Source: Bacteroidales bacterium (lineage in GTDB: Bacteria > Bacteroidota > Bacteroidia > Bacteroidales > VadinHA17). From it: DNA of 6,839 nucleotides. Where the stretch lies: positions 1 to 6,839 of the forward strand of contig JAKEGI010000126.1 in assembly GCA_022615595.1 (NCBI GenBank), written 5' to 3'. The position numbers were made by a program, and so were the translations under genes. Below, one piece after another: positions 1-6,797 of this stretch. Below the pieces are notes generated by a model. The model worked only from the letters and a program-made list of their open reading frames with translations, was not told the origin of the DNA and made no database searches. How positions within the stretch are numbered: the first letter of the stretch is position 1; the number at the start of each line of letters is the position of its first letter.

Positions 1-2454
1 AAGATCAATGCATCAGAGCTGGCGGTCATAACAGGAGGAACCTTGTCAGGTGATCATTCCGTTGCTGTGGCGGGCATTTTAACCGACAGTCGTTCATCGG
101 GCTCCGGTCATGATCTCCTTTTCGTCGCACTGCGTGGCCCTAATCACGACGGGCACCGTTTTATAGAACAGCTTTACGGCAGGGGGGTGCGTCTCTTTCT
201 TATTGACACTCTCCCTCAGAACCATGAGATCATGACCGGCGCCGCCTTCGTGAAGGTGGATGACACCCTTGAGGCACTGCATCTCCTTGCCGCCAGAAAA
301 AGAGATGACTTCAGGGGAAAGATCATTGCTGTTACAGGAAGCGCCGGAAAAACTATTGTCAAGGAGTGGCTGGCAGAGACAATTGGGACTGTAAAGAGTG
401 TCATCCGAAGCCCGCGCAGCTATAACTCCCAGTTGGGGGTTGCGCTTTCGCTGCTGAACCTTGATGACAGATATGATGTCGCGGTTATAGAGGCCGGCAT
501 CTCGAGACCCGGTGAGATGAAGAGACTGGCACGGATTATCAGGCCCGATACTGTCATCATTACAAATGCAGGCGATGCCCACGGTGAGAATTTCAGCGGC
601 AGGGAAGAGATAGCCGCTGAAAAACTCTTGCTCGCAGCCGGTGCCGGATTGATCGTCTACTGTGCTGACGACAGGATCATAAAGGGTGAGGTTGGAAAAA
701 AATACAGCCATCTGCCGGCGTTTACATGGTCTCTTTCAGGGTCAGAGGCTTCACTGAGTGTCAGTGTCTGTGAACAGTCAGGTGAAGGACAGGTACTGCA
801 GTGCACCACTGCCCGGTCGTCATTCAGTGCTGTTGTCCCCTTTGCTGACAGGGCATCTGCTGAGAATGCCATAAGTGTAATTTCGTGCTGCATCGCCGAA
901 GGTATTCCTGAGGATATCATAATAAAATCAGTGGAAAGTCTCCCGGCTGTTGCCATGCGCATGGAGGTAAAAAAAGGGATAAACGGATGCACCCTGATTG
1001 AGGACTATTACAACTCTGACCCCGGATCACTGGTTATGGCACTTGATTTTCTCCGCACCCATGCCAGGGGCAAAACAGCACTGATACTCTCTGACTTCAG
1101 GCAGATAGGTGGCGATGAGAGTAGGCTCTATGAAGGGGTGTCGGAAGCAGTAAGGCGAACAGGTATCGACAGGTTCATAGGGGTGGGAGAGGCCCTCTGC
1201 CGCCAGCGTCATCTGTTCCCGGAAGGATCGTCATTCTATGGTTCAACGGCTGATTTTGCCGAGGCATTCCGCAGCTTTGCATTCCGTGATGAGACCCTGC
1301 TTATAAAGGGTGCCAGGGCTTTCGGCTTTGAGCGCATCAGCAGCCTGCTCGTTCAGCAACTCCACCAGACACGGCTCGAGATCAACATGAATGCCGTGGT
1401 GCATAACCTGAATGAGTTCAGGCACCTCCTTAAACCCGGCACAGGCATCATGGCTATGGTCAAGGCTTTTGCATACGGATCAGGATCGGCAGAGATAGCA
1501 TCACTGCTTGAATATCACCGTGTGACCTGTTTTGCCGTGGCATACGCTGATGAGGGAGTGGCACTCAGGGAGGCAGGCATCACGGCACCTGTCATGGTGA
1601 TGAATCCTGATGAGAGTGCAATGGAGATGATAATCCGCCATAACCTGGAGCCGGAGATCTACAGTATGGAGTCTTATGAGAGTTTTCTGAGAAGCGCAAA
1701 GAGATACGGTCTCATAAACTACCCGGTGCATCTCAAAATGGATACAGGCATGCACAGGCTTGGCTTCAGTGCAGAGGAGATAAACCGGTTGGCTGAGATG
1801 CTGCCTTCAGAGCAGCATGTACGGATCATATCACTCTTTTCACATCTTTCAGCGAGTGAGAATCCACTTTATGACGACTTTACTCACCGGCAGGCATCGC
1901 TGCTTACTGAGGCGGCAAAAAGACTGGGGGAGTCACTTGGCTACAGGATCAGGCTTCATCTTCTCAATTCGGCGGGCATCAGCCGGTTCCCTGATTACCA
2001 GTTTGATATGGTACGCATTGGGATAGGGCTTTATGGCATAGGTGATTACCGGGGAGTGACACTGAGACATACCACAAGGTTTCTTACGGCTGTTTCACAG
2101 GTACGGGCTGTTCCGGCAGGCGAGCCGGTAAGCTATGGATGTAACGGTGCCGCAGACAGCGACCGGGAGATTGCAGTTATACCGGTAGGATATGCAGACG
2201 GTCTGCGGAGGGAACTGGGTAACGGCAGGGGGTCGCTCTTCATCAGGGGCAGAAGGGTGCCAATTGCAGGAAGCATATGTATGGACATGTGCATGGTTGA
2301 TGTCACAGGAATGGATGTCAGGACAGGCGATGAGGCTGAGATTTTCGGAAACAATATACCAGTGGAGGAGATAGCGCAGAAGTGCAATACAATTCCCTAC
2401 GAGATTCTGACTTCCATCCCGGTAAGGGTAAAGAGGGTATATGTGAATGAATGA
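1..2454 (+). CDS. murF-alr: Bifunctional MurF ligase / alanine racemase fusion, 5' end cut by window
   Basis: The N-terminal half is a Mur ligase that adds D-Ala-D-Ala to UDP-MurNAc-tripeptide in the cytoplasm. The C-terminal half is a PLP-dependent alanine racemase that makes D-Ala for the same pathway. The frame is open from base 1 and the upstream codons (ELAVITGGTLSGD) look like a normal MurF N-terminus running into ILTDSR, so the TTG at 43 is not the start; the true ATG is probably a few codons outside. Counting codons from base 1: ATP loop GSAGKT 113-118, EAGISRPGEM shortly after, the expected carbamylated Lys near 208 (AAEKLLL), and DYYNSD 335-340. The racemase begins near 458 (LEINMNAVVHNL), with PLP lysine 488 in MVKAFAYGSG, the second catalytic base Tyr 712 in VSYGC, and MVRIGIGLYG and SICMDMCMVDV motifs. 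All key residues are present. The 817 visible residues are near the length I recall for these fusions, which are well known in Bacteroidota. The stop abuts the stop of the convergent regulator. Confidence 0.96.
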   Translation, partial: KINASELAVITGGTLSGDHSVAVAGILTDSRSSGSGHDLLFVALRGPNHDGHRFIEQLYGRGVRLFLIDTLPQNHEIMTGAAFVKVDDTLEALHLLAARKRDDFRGKIIAVTGSAGKTIVKEWLAETIGTVKSVIRSPRSYNSQLGVALSLLNLDDRYDVAVIEAGISRPGEMKRLARIIRPDTVIITNAGDAHGENFSGREEIAAEKLLLAAGAGLIVYCADDRIIKGEVGKKYSHLPAFTWSLSGSEASLSVSVCEQSGEGQVLQCTTARSSFSAVVPFADRASAENAISVISCCIAEGIPEDIIIKSVESLPAVAMRMEVKKGINGCTLIEDYYNSDPGSLVMALDFLRTHARGKTALILSDFRQIGGDESRLYEGVSEAVRRTGIDRFIGVGEALCRQRHLFPEGSSFYGSTADFAEAFRSFAFRDETLLIKGARAFGFERISSLLVQQLHQTRLEINMNAVVHNLNEFRHLLKPGTGIMAMVKAFAYGSGSAEIASLLEYHRVTCFAVAYADEGVALREAGITAPVMVMNPDESAMEMIIRHNLEPEIYSMESYESFLRSAKRYGLINYPVHLKMDTGMHRLGFSAEEINRLAEMLPSEQHVRIISLFSHLSASENPLYDDFTHRQASLLTEAAKRLGESLGYRIRLHLLNSAGISRFPDYQFDMVRIGIGLYGIGDYRGVTLRHTTRFLTAVSQVRAVPAGEPVSYGCNGAADSDREIAVIPVGYADGLRRELGNGRGSLFIRGRRVPIAGSICMDMCMVDVTGMDVRTGDEAEIFGNNIPVEEIAQKCNTIPYEILTSIPVRVKRVYVNE

Positions 2455-3162
2455 TCAGCCCATGTGGCTTATCTTCTCAAGCTTTCCGGGATCAACGATC
2501 CTGATCTTCTTTCCCTCAAGTTCAATTACAGATTCGGTTGCAAAGACAGAAAGAGTCCGGATAGCATTTGAGGTGGTCATGTTTGAGAGGCTTGCGAGAT
2601 CTTCCCTTGAGACGTATGCCCTTATGGTCTTCCCGTCATTTTCAAACCCGTAGGTATCACGCAGAACGATTAGCGACTCAGCCAGTCTTCCGCGGATATG
2701 TTTCTGGGTGAGAGAAACGGTTCTTTTATTTGAGAAGGTCAGATCAAGTGCCATCAGGCTCATCATCTTCATTGAAAAGTCGGGGTTTCGCCTCAGAAGC
2801 TTAAGGAAATTGCTCCTGTCAAAGATGCACACCGCAGACTCTTCGAGGGTGACGGCCGAGGCAGCATGCAACGTCCCTCCGACAATTGGTGCGTAACCCA
2901 TCAGTCCCTGGGGCCTTACCATCCTGATTATCTGGTCTCGTCCACCGATACCTTCCTTAAAGATCTTAACCTTACCCAGTGCAAGACAATAGAGCCCCGA
3001 GGGCTTGTCACCCTCATGAAAAACAAGCTCACCCTTTTTCAATAATGAACAGGTATTATCCTGGAGAAGGAATTCCTTATCCTTTTCCGGCAGATCCTTA
3101 AGCATAGAAAAGGAGCCTTCAAAACAGAGTTCGACGTAGGGATTTTTATAAAACATCTTCAT
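2455..3162 (-). CDS. Crp/Fnr-family transcriptional regulator
   Basis: This 235-residue protein has a Crp/Fnr layout: a cNMP-binding-type beta-roll at about 35-120 (KKGELVFHEGDKPSGLYCL, GKVKIF), a long dimerisation helix at about 127-160, and a winged helix-turn-helix at about 160-224 (VSREDLASLSNMTTSNAIR, then the wing IELEGKKIRIVD). By-eye alignment to E. coli CRP shows neither the cAMP-binding Glu of the GELG turn nor the RSA arginine; the region reads GYAPIVGG...LHAASAV. The four cysteines (13, 38, 59, 112) do not form an FNR-like N-terminal cluster. The signal sensed is therefore unknown, and cAMP and a 4Fe-4S cluster both look unlikely. In the recognition helix the usual RETxxR Glu position is Ser198, while Arg202 is kept. 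The start at 3162 is supported by a promoter about 20 bp upstream; Met20 (3105) is an alternative. The gene follows nadE on the same strand and has its own promoter. Family assignment is firm, the regulon is not. Confidence 0.93.
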   Translation of the reverse strand: MKMFYKNPYVELCFEGSFSMLKDLPEKDKEFLLQDNTCSLLKKGELVFHEGDKPSGLYCLALGKVKIFKEGIGGRDQIIRMVRPQGLMGYAPIVGGTLHAASAVTLEESAVCIFDRSNFLKLLRRNPDFSMKMMSLMALDLTFSNKRTVSLTQKHIRGRLAESLIVLRDTYGFENDGKTIRAYVSREDLASLSNMTTSNAIRTLSVFATESVIELEGKKIRIVDPGKLEKISHMG

Positions 3163-3163
3163 C

Positions 3164-3179
3164 TATGTTTAACAACATA
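3164..3179. promoter_or_regulatory. Palindrome over predicted start site, possible Crp/Fnr-type operator
   Basis: Positions 3164-3179 hold a perfect 6-bp inverted repeat, TATGTT-TAAC-AACATA, with a 4-bp spacer. The two-arm, 4-bp-spacer layout resembles Fnr-class sites (TTGAT-N4-ATCAA), although the arm sequence differs. It lies between the -7 element and the start codon of the Crp/Fnr gene, across the predicted transcription start, where a bound dimer would block initiation. Autoregulation is inferred; an AT-rich palindrome of this size can also occur by chance. Confidence 0.4.
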
Positions 3180-3181
3180 CG

Positions 3182-3213
3182 CAAAGATATTAAAAAAGTG
3201 GTTCTCTGTGAAA
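3182..3213 (-). promoter_or_regulatory. Bacteroidota-type promoter of the Crp/Fnr gene
   Basis: Read on the minus strand, TATCTTTG (3189-3182) matches the Bacteroidota -7 consensus TAnnTTTG exactly. Twenty bases upstream lies TTTC (3213-3210), a 3-of-4 match to the -33 TTTG element at the usual spacing. Transcription would then start near 3175-3178, giving a leader of about 12-16 nt before the ATG. No Shine-Dalgarno sequence is visible, which is normal in this phylum. The -7 match is seen directly; promoter activity is inferred. Confidence 0.6.
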
Positions 3214-3268
3214 ATTAACTTTTTTTAACACACTATAAAACAACGAGTTGTGAGCCCTTTGTTAACGG

Positions 3269-4930
3269 TCAGTCATATTTTGAAATGATTGGTATCCTCC
3301 TGCCGCTGCCGAATGCTTTTGACGATACTCTGAGGACTGGTGGCGTCTGCCGTCGCTTGAACTCGCTGCCTTTCACAAGTCTCACCACTGTTTTGACCAG
3401 ATGGGGGTCAAAGCCTTCGGCAATTATCTGGTCAGGTGATCTCTCCTGGTCAATATACCTGAACAGTACCGGGTCGAGCTGGTCATATGGAGGAAGCGTG
3501 TCGCTGTCAAGCTGATCCGGTTTCAGTTCTGCTGACGGAGGCTTTGCAATTATCTGCCGGGGGATTATCTCCCCTGATGAATTGATATCTTTTGCAAGTT
3601 GGTATACTTCGGTTTTGTATATGTCACCCATCACTGAGAGGCCACCGATCATATCACCGTACATGGTTCCGTAACCTGTCGCTGCCTCGCTTTTATTGGA
3701 TGTGTTCAGCACCAGGTAGCCCAGTTTATTTGCGAAAGCCATCAGTATGAGGGCTCTCAGTCTGGCCTGGATGTTTTCTTCAGTAATATCAGGAGCCCTG
3801 TCAGCAAAAAATGGTCCGAGGGTCTTCTCAAGGGTCTGCCTGGCATCCTCGATGCTGACAATATGGTAAGGTACCCTGAGGTTTTTCGCCATTGCAACTG
3901 CGTCTGCCACTGAATGTTCCGAGGAATATGCAGAGGGCATCAGTATGGCAAGGGTGTTTTCGGCTCCGAGTGCTTCAGCAGCGAGGGCGAGCACCACAGC
4001 GGAGTCAATACCCCCCGAAAGGCCGATCACAGCACGCTTCAGCCCGCTCTTGACGAAGAAGTCCCTGATACCTGTCACAAGGGCACGATGGATGAGACCG
4101 GTCATATCTGCCGGCAGGGGTGGCGGGCACTGATATCCATTCCGTACGCTTCCGCCAGCAGGTATGTCAACAATCCTTACCTCCTCTTCACAGAAGGCAA
4201 GCTTTTCAAGTATTGTCCCGTCAGAATCTATAACCATTGACGAGCCGTCGAAAATAAGATCAGTATAGCCTCCTGTCTGGTTGACTGATATCAGGGGCCT
4301 CTTGTATTGAAGGGCATTCCTTACAAACACCTCCTCCCTGATCTTTATCCTGGTATGAGAAAAGGGATTTGCGGCAATATTTATTATCAGCCCCGGGTCT
4401 TCCTTCATAAGCTCCTCGAGAGGGGTGATACTGTAAAGGCGGCATATGCCCCTGTCTCCGCAAGGCTGCTCATCCCATATGTCCTCACAGATTGTAATGG
4501 CTATCCTCTCGCCATTGAGTTCCACGGTTTCGAAGCTTATACCCGGTTCGAAGTACCTGTCCTCATCAAAGATGTCATATGTAGGAAGAAGCGTTTTGTT
4601 AATCACCGCCCTTATCCTTCCTTCGTGCATGAAGAATGCAGAGTTATGGAGGCTTTTTCCGAAAACGCCGGTGTTTGGTGACGGTCCGCCGACAATGGCG
4701 GCAATGGTGGTGCAATGTGAAGCTATCTCTTTAAGGGCATTCATTGATCTGGTGATCAGGTCTCCTCTCTGCAGGAGGTCAAGGGGCGGATAGCCGATGA
4801 TAGCCAGTTCAGAGAAGACGATGAGATCGGCGCCGTCAGACCGTGCCTTCCCGATGGCTGATATGATTTTTGAACTGTTGTACCCTATATCACCGGGGAT
4901 ATAATTTAACTGAGCGAGAGCAACTTTCAT
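3269..4930 (-). CDS. nadE: Glutamine-dependent NAD+ synthetase
   Basis: This cytoplasmic enzyme of 553 residues catalyses the last step of NAD+ synthesis: it amidates nicotinic acid adenine dinucleotide using ATP and ammonia released from glutamine. The N-terminal half is a nitrilase-fold glutaminase with the Glu-Lys-Cys triad at Glu41 (FSELAIIGYPPLDLL), Lys112 (NKTLLPTYDIFDEDRYFEPG) and Cys148 (ITICEDIW). The C-terminal half is the synthetase, with the pyrophosphate loop SGGIDS at 305-310, ENIQAR at 385-390, NTSNKSE at 409-415, GDMIGG at 425-430 and YKTEVY at 438-443. Both domains look complete, so it should use glutamine rather than only free ammonia. The ATG at 4930 begins directly at the conserved MKVALAQLNY strand. 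It lies 10 bp after the stop of the barrel gene, so the two are probably co-transcribed. No strong terminator is seen before the downstream Crp/Fnr gene. Confidence 0.97.
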   Translation of the reverse strand: MKVALAQLNYIPGDIGYNSSKIISAIGKARSDGADLIVFSELAIIGYPPLDLLQRGDLITRSMNALKEIASHCTTIAAIVGGPSPNTGVFGKSLHNSAFFMHEGRIRAVINKTLLPTYDIFDEDRYFEPGISFETVELNGERIAITICEDIWDEQPCGDRGICRLYSITPLEELMKEDPGLIINIAANPFSHTRIKIREEVFVRNALQYKRPLISVNQTGGYTDLIFDGSSMVIDSDGTILEKLAFCEEEVRIVDIPAGGSVRNGYQCPPPLPADMTGLIHRALVTGIRDFFVKSGLKRAVIGLSGGIDSAVVLALAAEALGAENTLAILMPSAYSSEHSVADAVAMAKNLRVPYHIVSIEDARQTLEKTLGPFFADRAPDITEENIQARLRALILMAFANKLGYLVLNTSNKSEAATGYGTMYGDMIGGLSVMGDIYKTEVYQLAKDINSSGEIIPRQIIAKPPSAELKPDQLDSDTLPPYDQLDPVLFRYIDQERSPDQIIAEGFDPHLVKTVVRLVKGSEFKRRQTPPVLRVSSKAFGSGRRIPIISKYD

Positions 4931-4940
4931 GGATAAAGAA

Positions 4941-5636
4941 TCAGAATTTAAGCCCGAACCTGATCCTTATCATCCTGATTTTTGACCTGTCATCGGGTTG
5001 GGAAACATTTTCCAGGTCTTCGGTAACATCAAAGAAATCTGCATCATAACCGATGCCGGCCAGGAAAGAAAGGTTACTTCCAAGCTCATATTCAATACCC
5101 CCGTTAATATGCCAGCCCATGTTCATTGCGAAGACTTCATTACCGGCGATCTCGTCACTTATCTGTTCTGAGGGGATATCCACTTTTGACCTCAGCAGGA
5201 ATCTCATGTCGATGCCGAGATCACCGAAGAAGTTGAGGCCCTCTTCCCTGGTGGTATGAGCATTAATGCCACCGGGGATATTCAGGTATCGCAGGTTGTA
5301 CTTCATCTCCTCGCCCGCGTCAACAACCGGGTTAATGTTATTGAATACCATGGTATGTTCTTCCACCGCGCTCTGCCTGCCTCCTGAGCTGAGAAATCCT
5401 ATTCCTGAAGAAACGGAGAACCTGTCGTCTAAAGGGAAATAAACATCAAGTCCCAGGCTGAAGCCGGGAACGGTTCCTTCACTGCTATATGCCTCCGAGT
5501 TTGAACTCATCCATGTTATAAGGGGGTCAGCATGAACACCTAATTCTACTTTCTGCGAAAATCCCTTAACAGTCAGGGCGGCAAGCAACATCATTGCCAG
5601 TGCTACAGAGCATGATCCTTTCTTCGACATCTTCAT
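4941..5636 (-). CDS. Outer-membrane beta-barrel protein (PF13568-like)
   Basis: This 231-residue protein is probably an eight-strand or similar small barrel in the outer membrane. The first 27 residues look like a Sec signal peptide: basic MKMSKKG, a hydrophobic stretch at about 10-24, and likely cleavage before Gln28 (GFS|QKVEL). The mature part alternates polar and hydrophobic residues in short strands (GFSLGLDVYFPL, RFSVSSGIGFLSSGG, YNLRYLNIPGGI, FFGDLGIDMRFLL, GWHINGGIEYEL, LSFLAGIGYDADFF) and ends in IRIRFGLKF, a C-terminal Phe typical of barrel insertion signals. The RYLNIPGGI segment followed by a Gly-rich strand is characteristic of the PF13568 barrel family common in Bacteroidota. 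Annotation pipelines often label such proteins PorT-family, but I see nothing specific to the secretion protein PorT. The start at 5636 gives a sensible signal peptide; Met3 is the only close alternative. It leads the unit with nadE and diverges from gldB. Its specific role is unknown. Confidence 0.85.
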   Translation of the reverse strand: MKMSKKGSCSVALAMMLLAALTVKGFSQKVELGVHADPLITWMSSNSEAYSSEGTVPGFSLGLDVYFPLDDRFSVSSGIGFLSSGGRQSAVEEHTMVFNNINPVVDAGEEMKYNLRYLNIPGGINAHTTREEGLNFFGDLGIDMRFLLRSKVDIPSEQISDEIAGNEVFAMNMGWHINGGIEYELGSNLSFLAGIGYDADFFDVTEDLENVSQPDDRSKIRMIRIRFGLKF

Positions 5637-5710
5637 CTTCTGCTGTTTGGTGCTGTAAATTTATGAATAAATGTCCTTATTTTGTGAAAAAATACCGACA
5701 ATCCCGGCAG
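5637..5710. promoter_or_regulatory. Divergent promoter region between barrel gene and gldB
   Basis: This 74-bp AT-rich spacer must hold promoters for both directions. On the minus strand, TAAATTTA (5663-5656) is one base off TAnnTTTG and would give a leader of about 15 nt. A TTTTCAC stretch lies 22 nt upstream of it and resembles the sequence at the -33 region of the Crp/Fnr promoter. On the plus strand, TTATTTTG (5677-5684) is also one base off, about 27 nt before the gldB ATG, but without a convincing -33 element. Both assignments are weak. Confidence 0.3.
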
Positions 5711-6739
5711 ATGACCATCAAAGCTATTGTACGTACCTTAACTTCCGGATTACTTATAATCCATGTTACAACTGCCTGTGTGCGCAACCCCTATGAAGTA
5801 AATATTTCAGGTATTGAGTGTGACCTCTCAGTAAGGAACCTTGCCAGTGAGATCTTTGAAACAGCGCCTCCTGATCTTAGTGCCATGGCAGACACATTGA
5901 TGCAGGAATACGGAAGGGCACTGACAACCTACAGCACGGTATTGGGTCTTGGCGATCCTTCGGATGAAAAGTGGAAATCAGCATTCATACTGTTTGCCAC
6001 TGACCTACGGAACCTTGCATTATGGGATGATGTAAAAAGGGTCTGGCCAGATACGGAGAGGCTTGAAGAGGGGCTTGAGGATGCGTTCAGACACTACCTT
6101 TACTACTTTCCAGAGAAGACTTTGCCTGAGGTAATAGCCTGTATATCAGTGTTCAATAACAGTATCATAGTCGATGACTCACTGCTGATGATCAGTCTTG
6201 ACCGTTATCTGGGTTCAGATTCAAAATATTACCCTTCCCTCGGCATTTTTGACTACCAGTCGCGTAAAATGACTCCTGATTATGCCCTTTCAGACTGCAT
6301 TTATGCATGGGGAGCCACTGAATGGGACTACAGGGAGGCAGACTATGGGACAAAGAATCTCCTGAACACTATGCTGCATGAAGCAAAACTGTTATATTTC
6401 ACCAGGAGGATGATTCCTCATATTGCCGATACTGTGCTGTTTGGATTTACTGAGAGGCAGCTTGAATTCTGCACGACGAACGAGGGGGCTTTCTGGGAGT
6501 ACCTCATAAGCCGCGATATGCTCTTCTCAACGGATGGCTTTCTCATTCGCAAGTTTACCGGCGAGGCCCCTTTTACAAGCTATTTTTCGGAGGAATCGCC
6601 TGGAAGGGCCGTAGTATGGACCGGGTTCAGGATCATTGAGAGGTATATGCGCAACAACCCTTCTGTCTCACTCCCTGACCTGATGGAGATGACCGATTGC
6701 CAGACTATTCTCACGGGGGCAAAGTACAATCCTGAGTAA
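5711..6739 (+). CDS. gldB: Gliding motility lipoprotein GldB-like
   Basis: This is a predicted lipoprotein of 342 residues resembling GldB, which is needed for gliding in Flavobacterium and widespread in Bacteroidota, including non-gliding members. GldB-like features include YYFPEKTLPEV near 131-141, VDDSLLMISLDRYLG near 154-168, then KYYPSLG, NLLNTMLHEAKLLYF near 216-230, a Pro-His-Ile-Ala-Asp turn, GFTERQLEFCTTNEGAFW near 245-262, APFTS near 286-290, ESPGRAVVWTGFRIIERYM near 295-313, and the ending ILTGAKYNPE. I chose the ATG at 5711 because it gives a short lipoprotein signal: basic Lys4 and Arg8, a hydrophobic stretch 9-19, and Cys23 after VTTA. That lipobox is weak, with Thr at -3 instead of Leu. 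In-frame ATGs at 5663 and 5594 would add an unlikely polar extension, and 5594 overlaps the barrel gene. No gldC follows; a terminator and a convergent ferredoxin do. The molecular role of GldB is not established. Confidence 0.88.
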   Translation: MTIKAIVRTLTSGLLIIHVTTACVRNPYEVNISGIECDLSVRNLASEIFETAPPDLSAMADTLMQEYGRALTTYSTVLGLGDPSDEKWKSAFILFATDLRNLALWDDVKRVWPDTERLEEGLEDAFRHYLYYFPEKTLPEVIACISVFNNSIIVDDSLLMISLDRYLGSDSKYYPSLGIFDYQSRKMTPDYALSDCIYAWGATEWDYREADYGTKNLLNTMLHEAKLLYFTRRMIPHIADTVLFGFTERQLEFCTTNEGAFWEYLISRDMLFSTDGFLIRKFTGEAPFTSYFSEESPGRAVVWTGFRIIERYMRNNPSVSLPDLMEMTDCQTILTGAKYNPE

Positions 6740-6770
6740 AAAAAAAGAAGCTGTCTTTGCAGACAGCTTC
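6738..6770 (-). terminator. Intrinsic terminator for ferredoxin gene, possibly bidirectional with gldB
   Basis: A perfect 10-bp stem (arms 6747-6756 and 6761-6770, GAAGCTGTCT paired with AGACAGCTTC) closes a TTGC loop. Read on the minus strand it is followed at once by nine T (6746-6738), a textbook intrinsic terminator 27 nt after the ferredoxin stop. Read on the plus strand the stem is followed by CGGTTTTCC, a weaker tract that may still end gldB transcription. The nine-base run overlaps the gldB TAA stop. Confidence 0.9.
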
Positions 6771-6797
6771 CGGTTTTCCTTTAAGGAATGCTGCGGT

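Noticed and set aside
43..45. TTG at 43 as the start codon of murF-alr
   Set aside because: The frame stays open to base 1 and the upstream codons resemble the normal MurF N-terminus, so the real start is outside the window.
94..711. Long minus-strand open frame (205 codons) opposite the MurF domain
   Set aside because: It lies wholly antisense to a gene with clear MurF motifs and its translation shows no recognisable domain. It is best explained as a codon-use shadow.
2489..2501. GGATC-AAC-GATCC inverted repeat followed by a T-rich stretch, as a possible murF-alr terminator
   Set aside because: The stem is only 5 bp, the downstream tract is broken by C and G residues, and it lies inside the Crp/Fnr coding sequence. 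It is too weak to call.
3241..3252. ACAAC-GA-GTTGT repeat after nadE, considered as a nadE terminator
   Set aside because: Starting one base to the left (3240), the repeat leaves a loop of 2 nt, or an AU-rich 4-bp stem with a 4-nt loop, and only a short U-tract follows on the minus strand. It is not a convincing terminator.
3914..4793. Plus-strand open frames of 60-124 codons opposite nadE
   Set aside because: They overlap the intact NAD synthetase on the other strand, overlap each other in different frames, and show no domain or consistent start context.
4941..5636. Naming the barrel protein PorT
   Set aside because: It fits the general PF13568-type barrel family, but I see no feature specific to the type IX secretion protein PorT.
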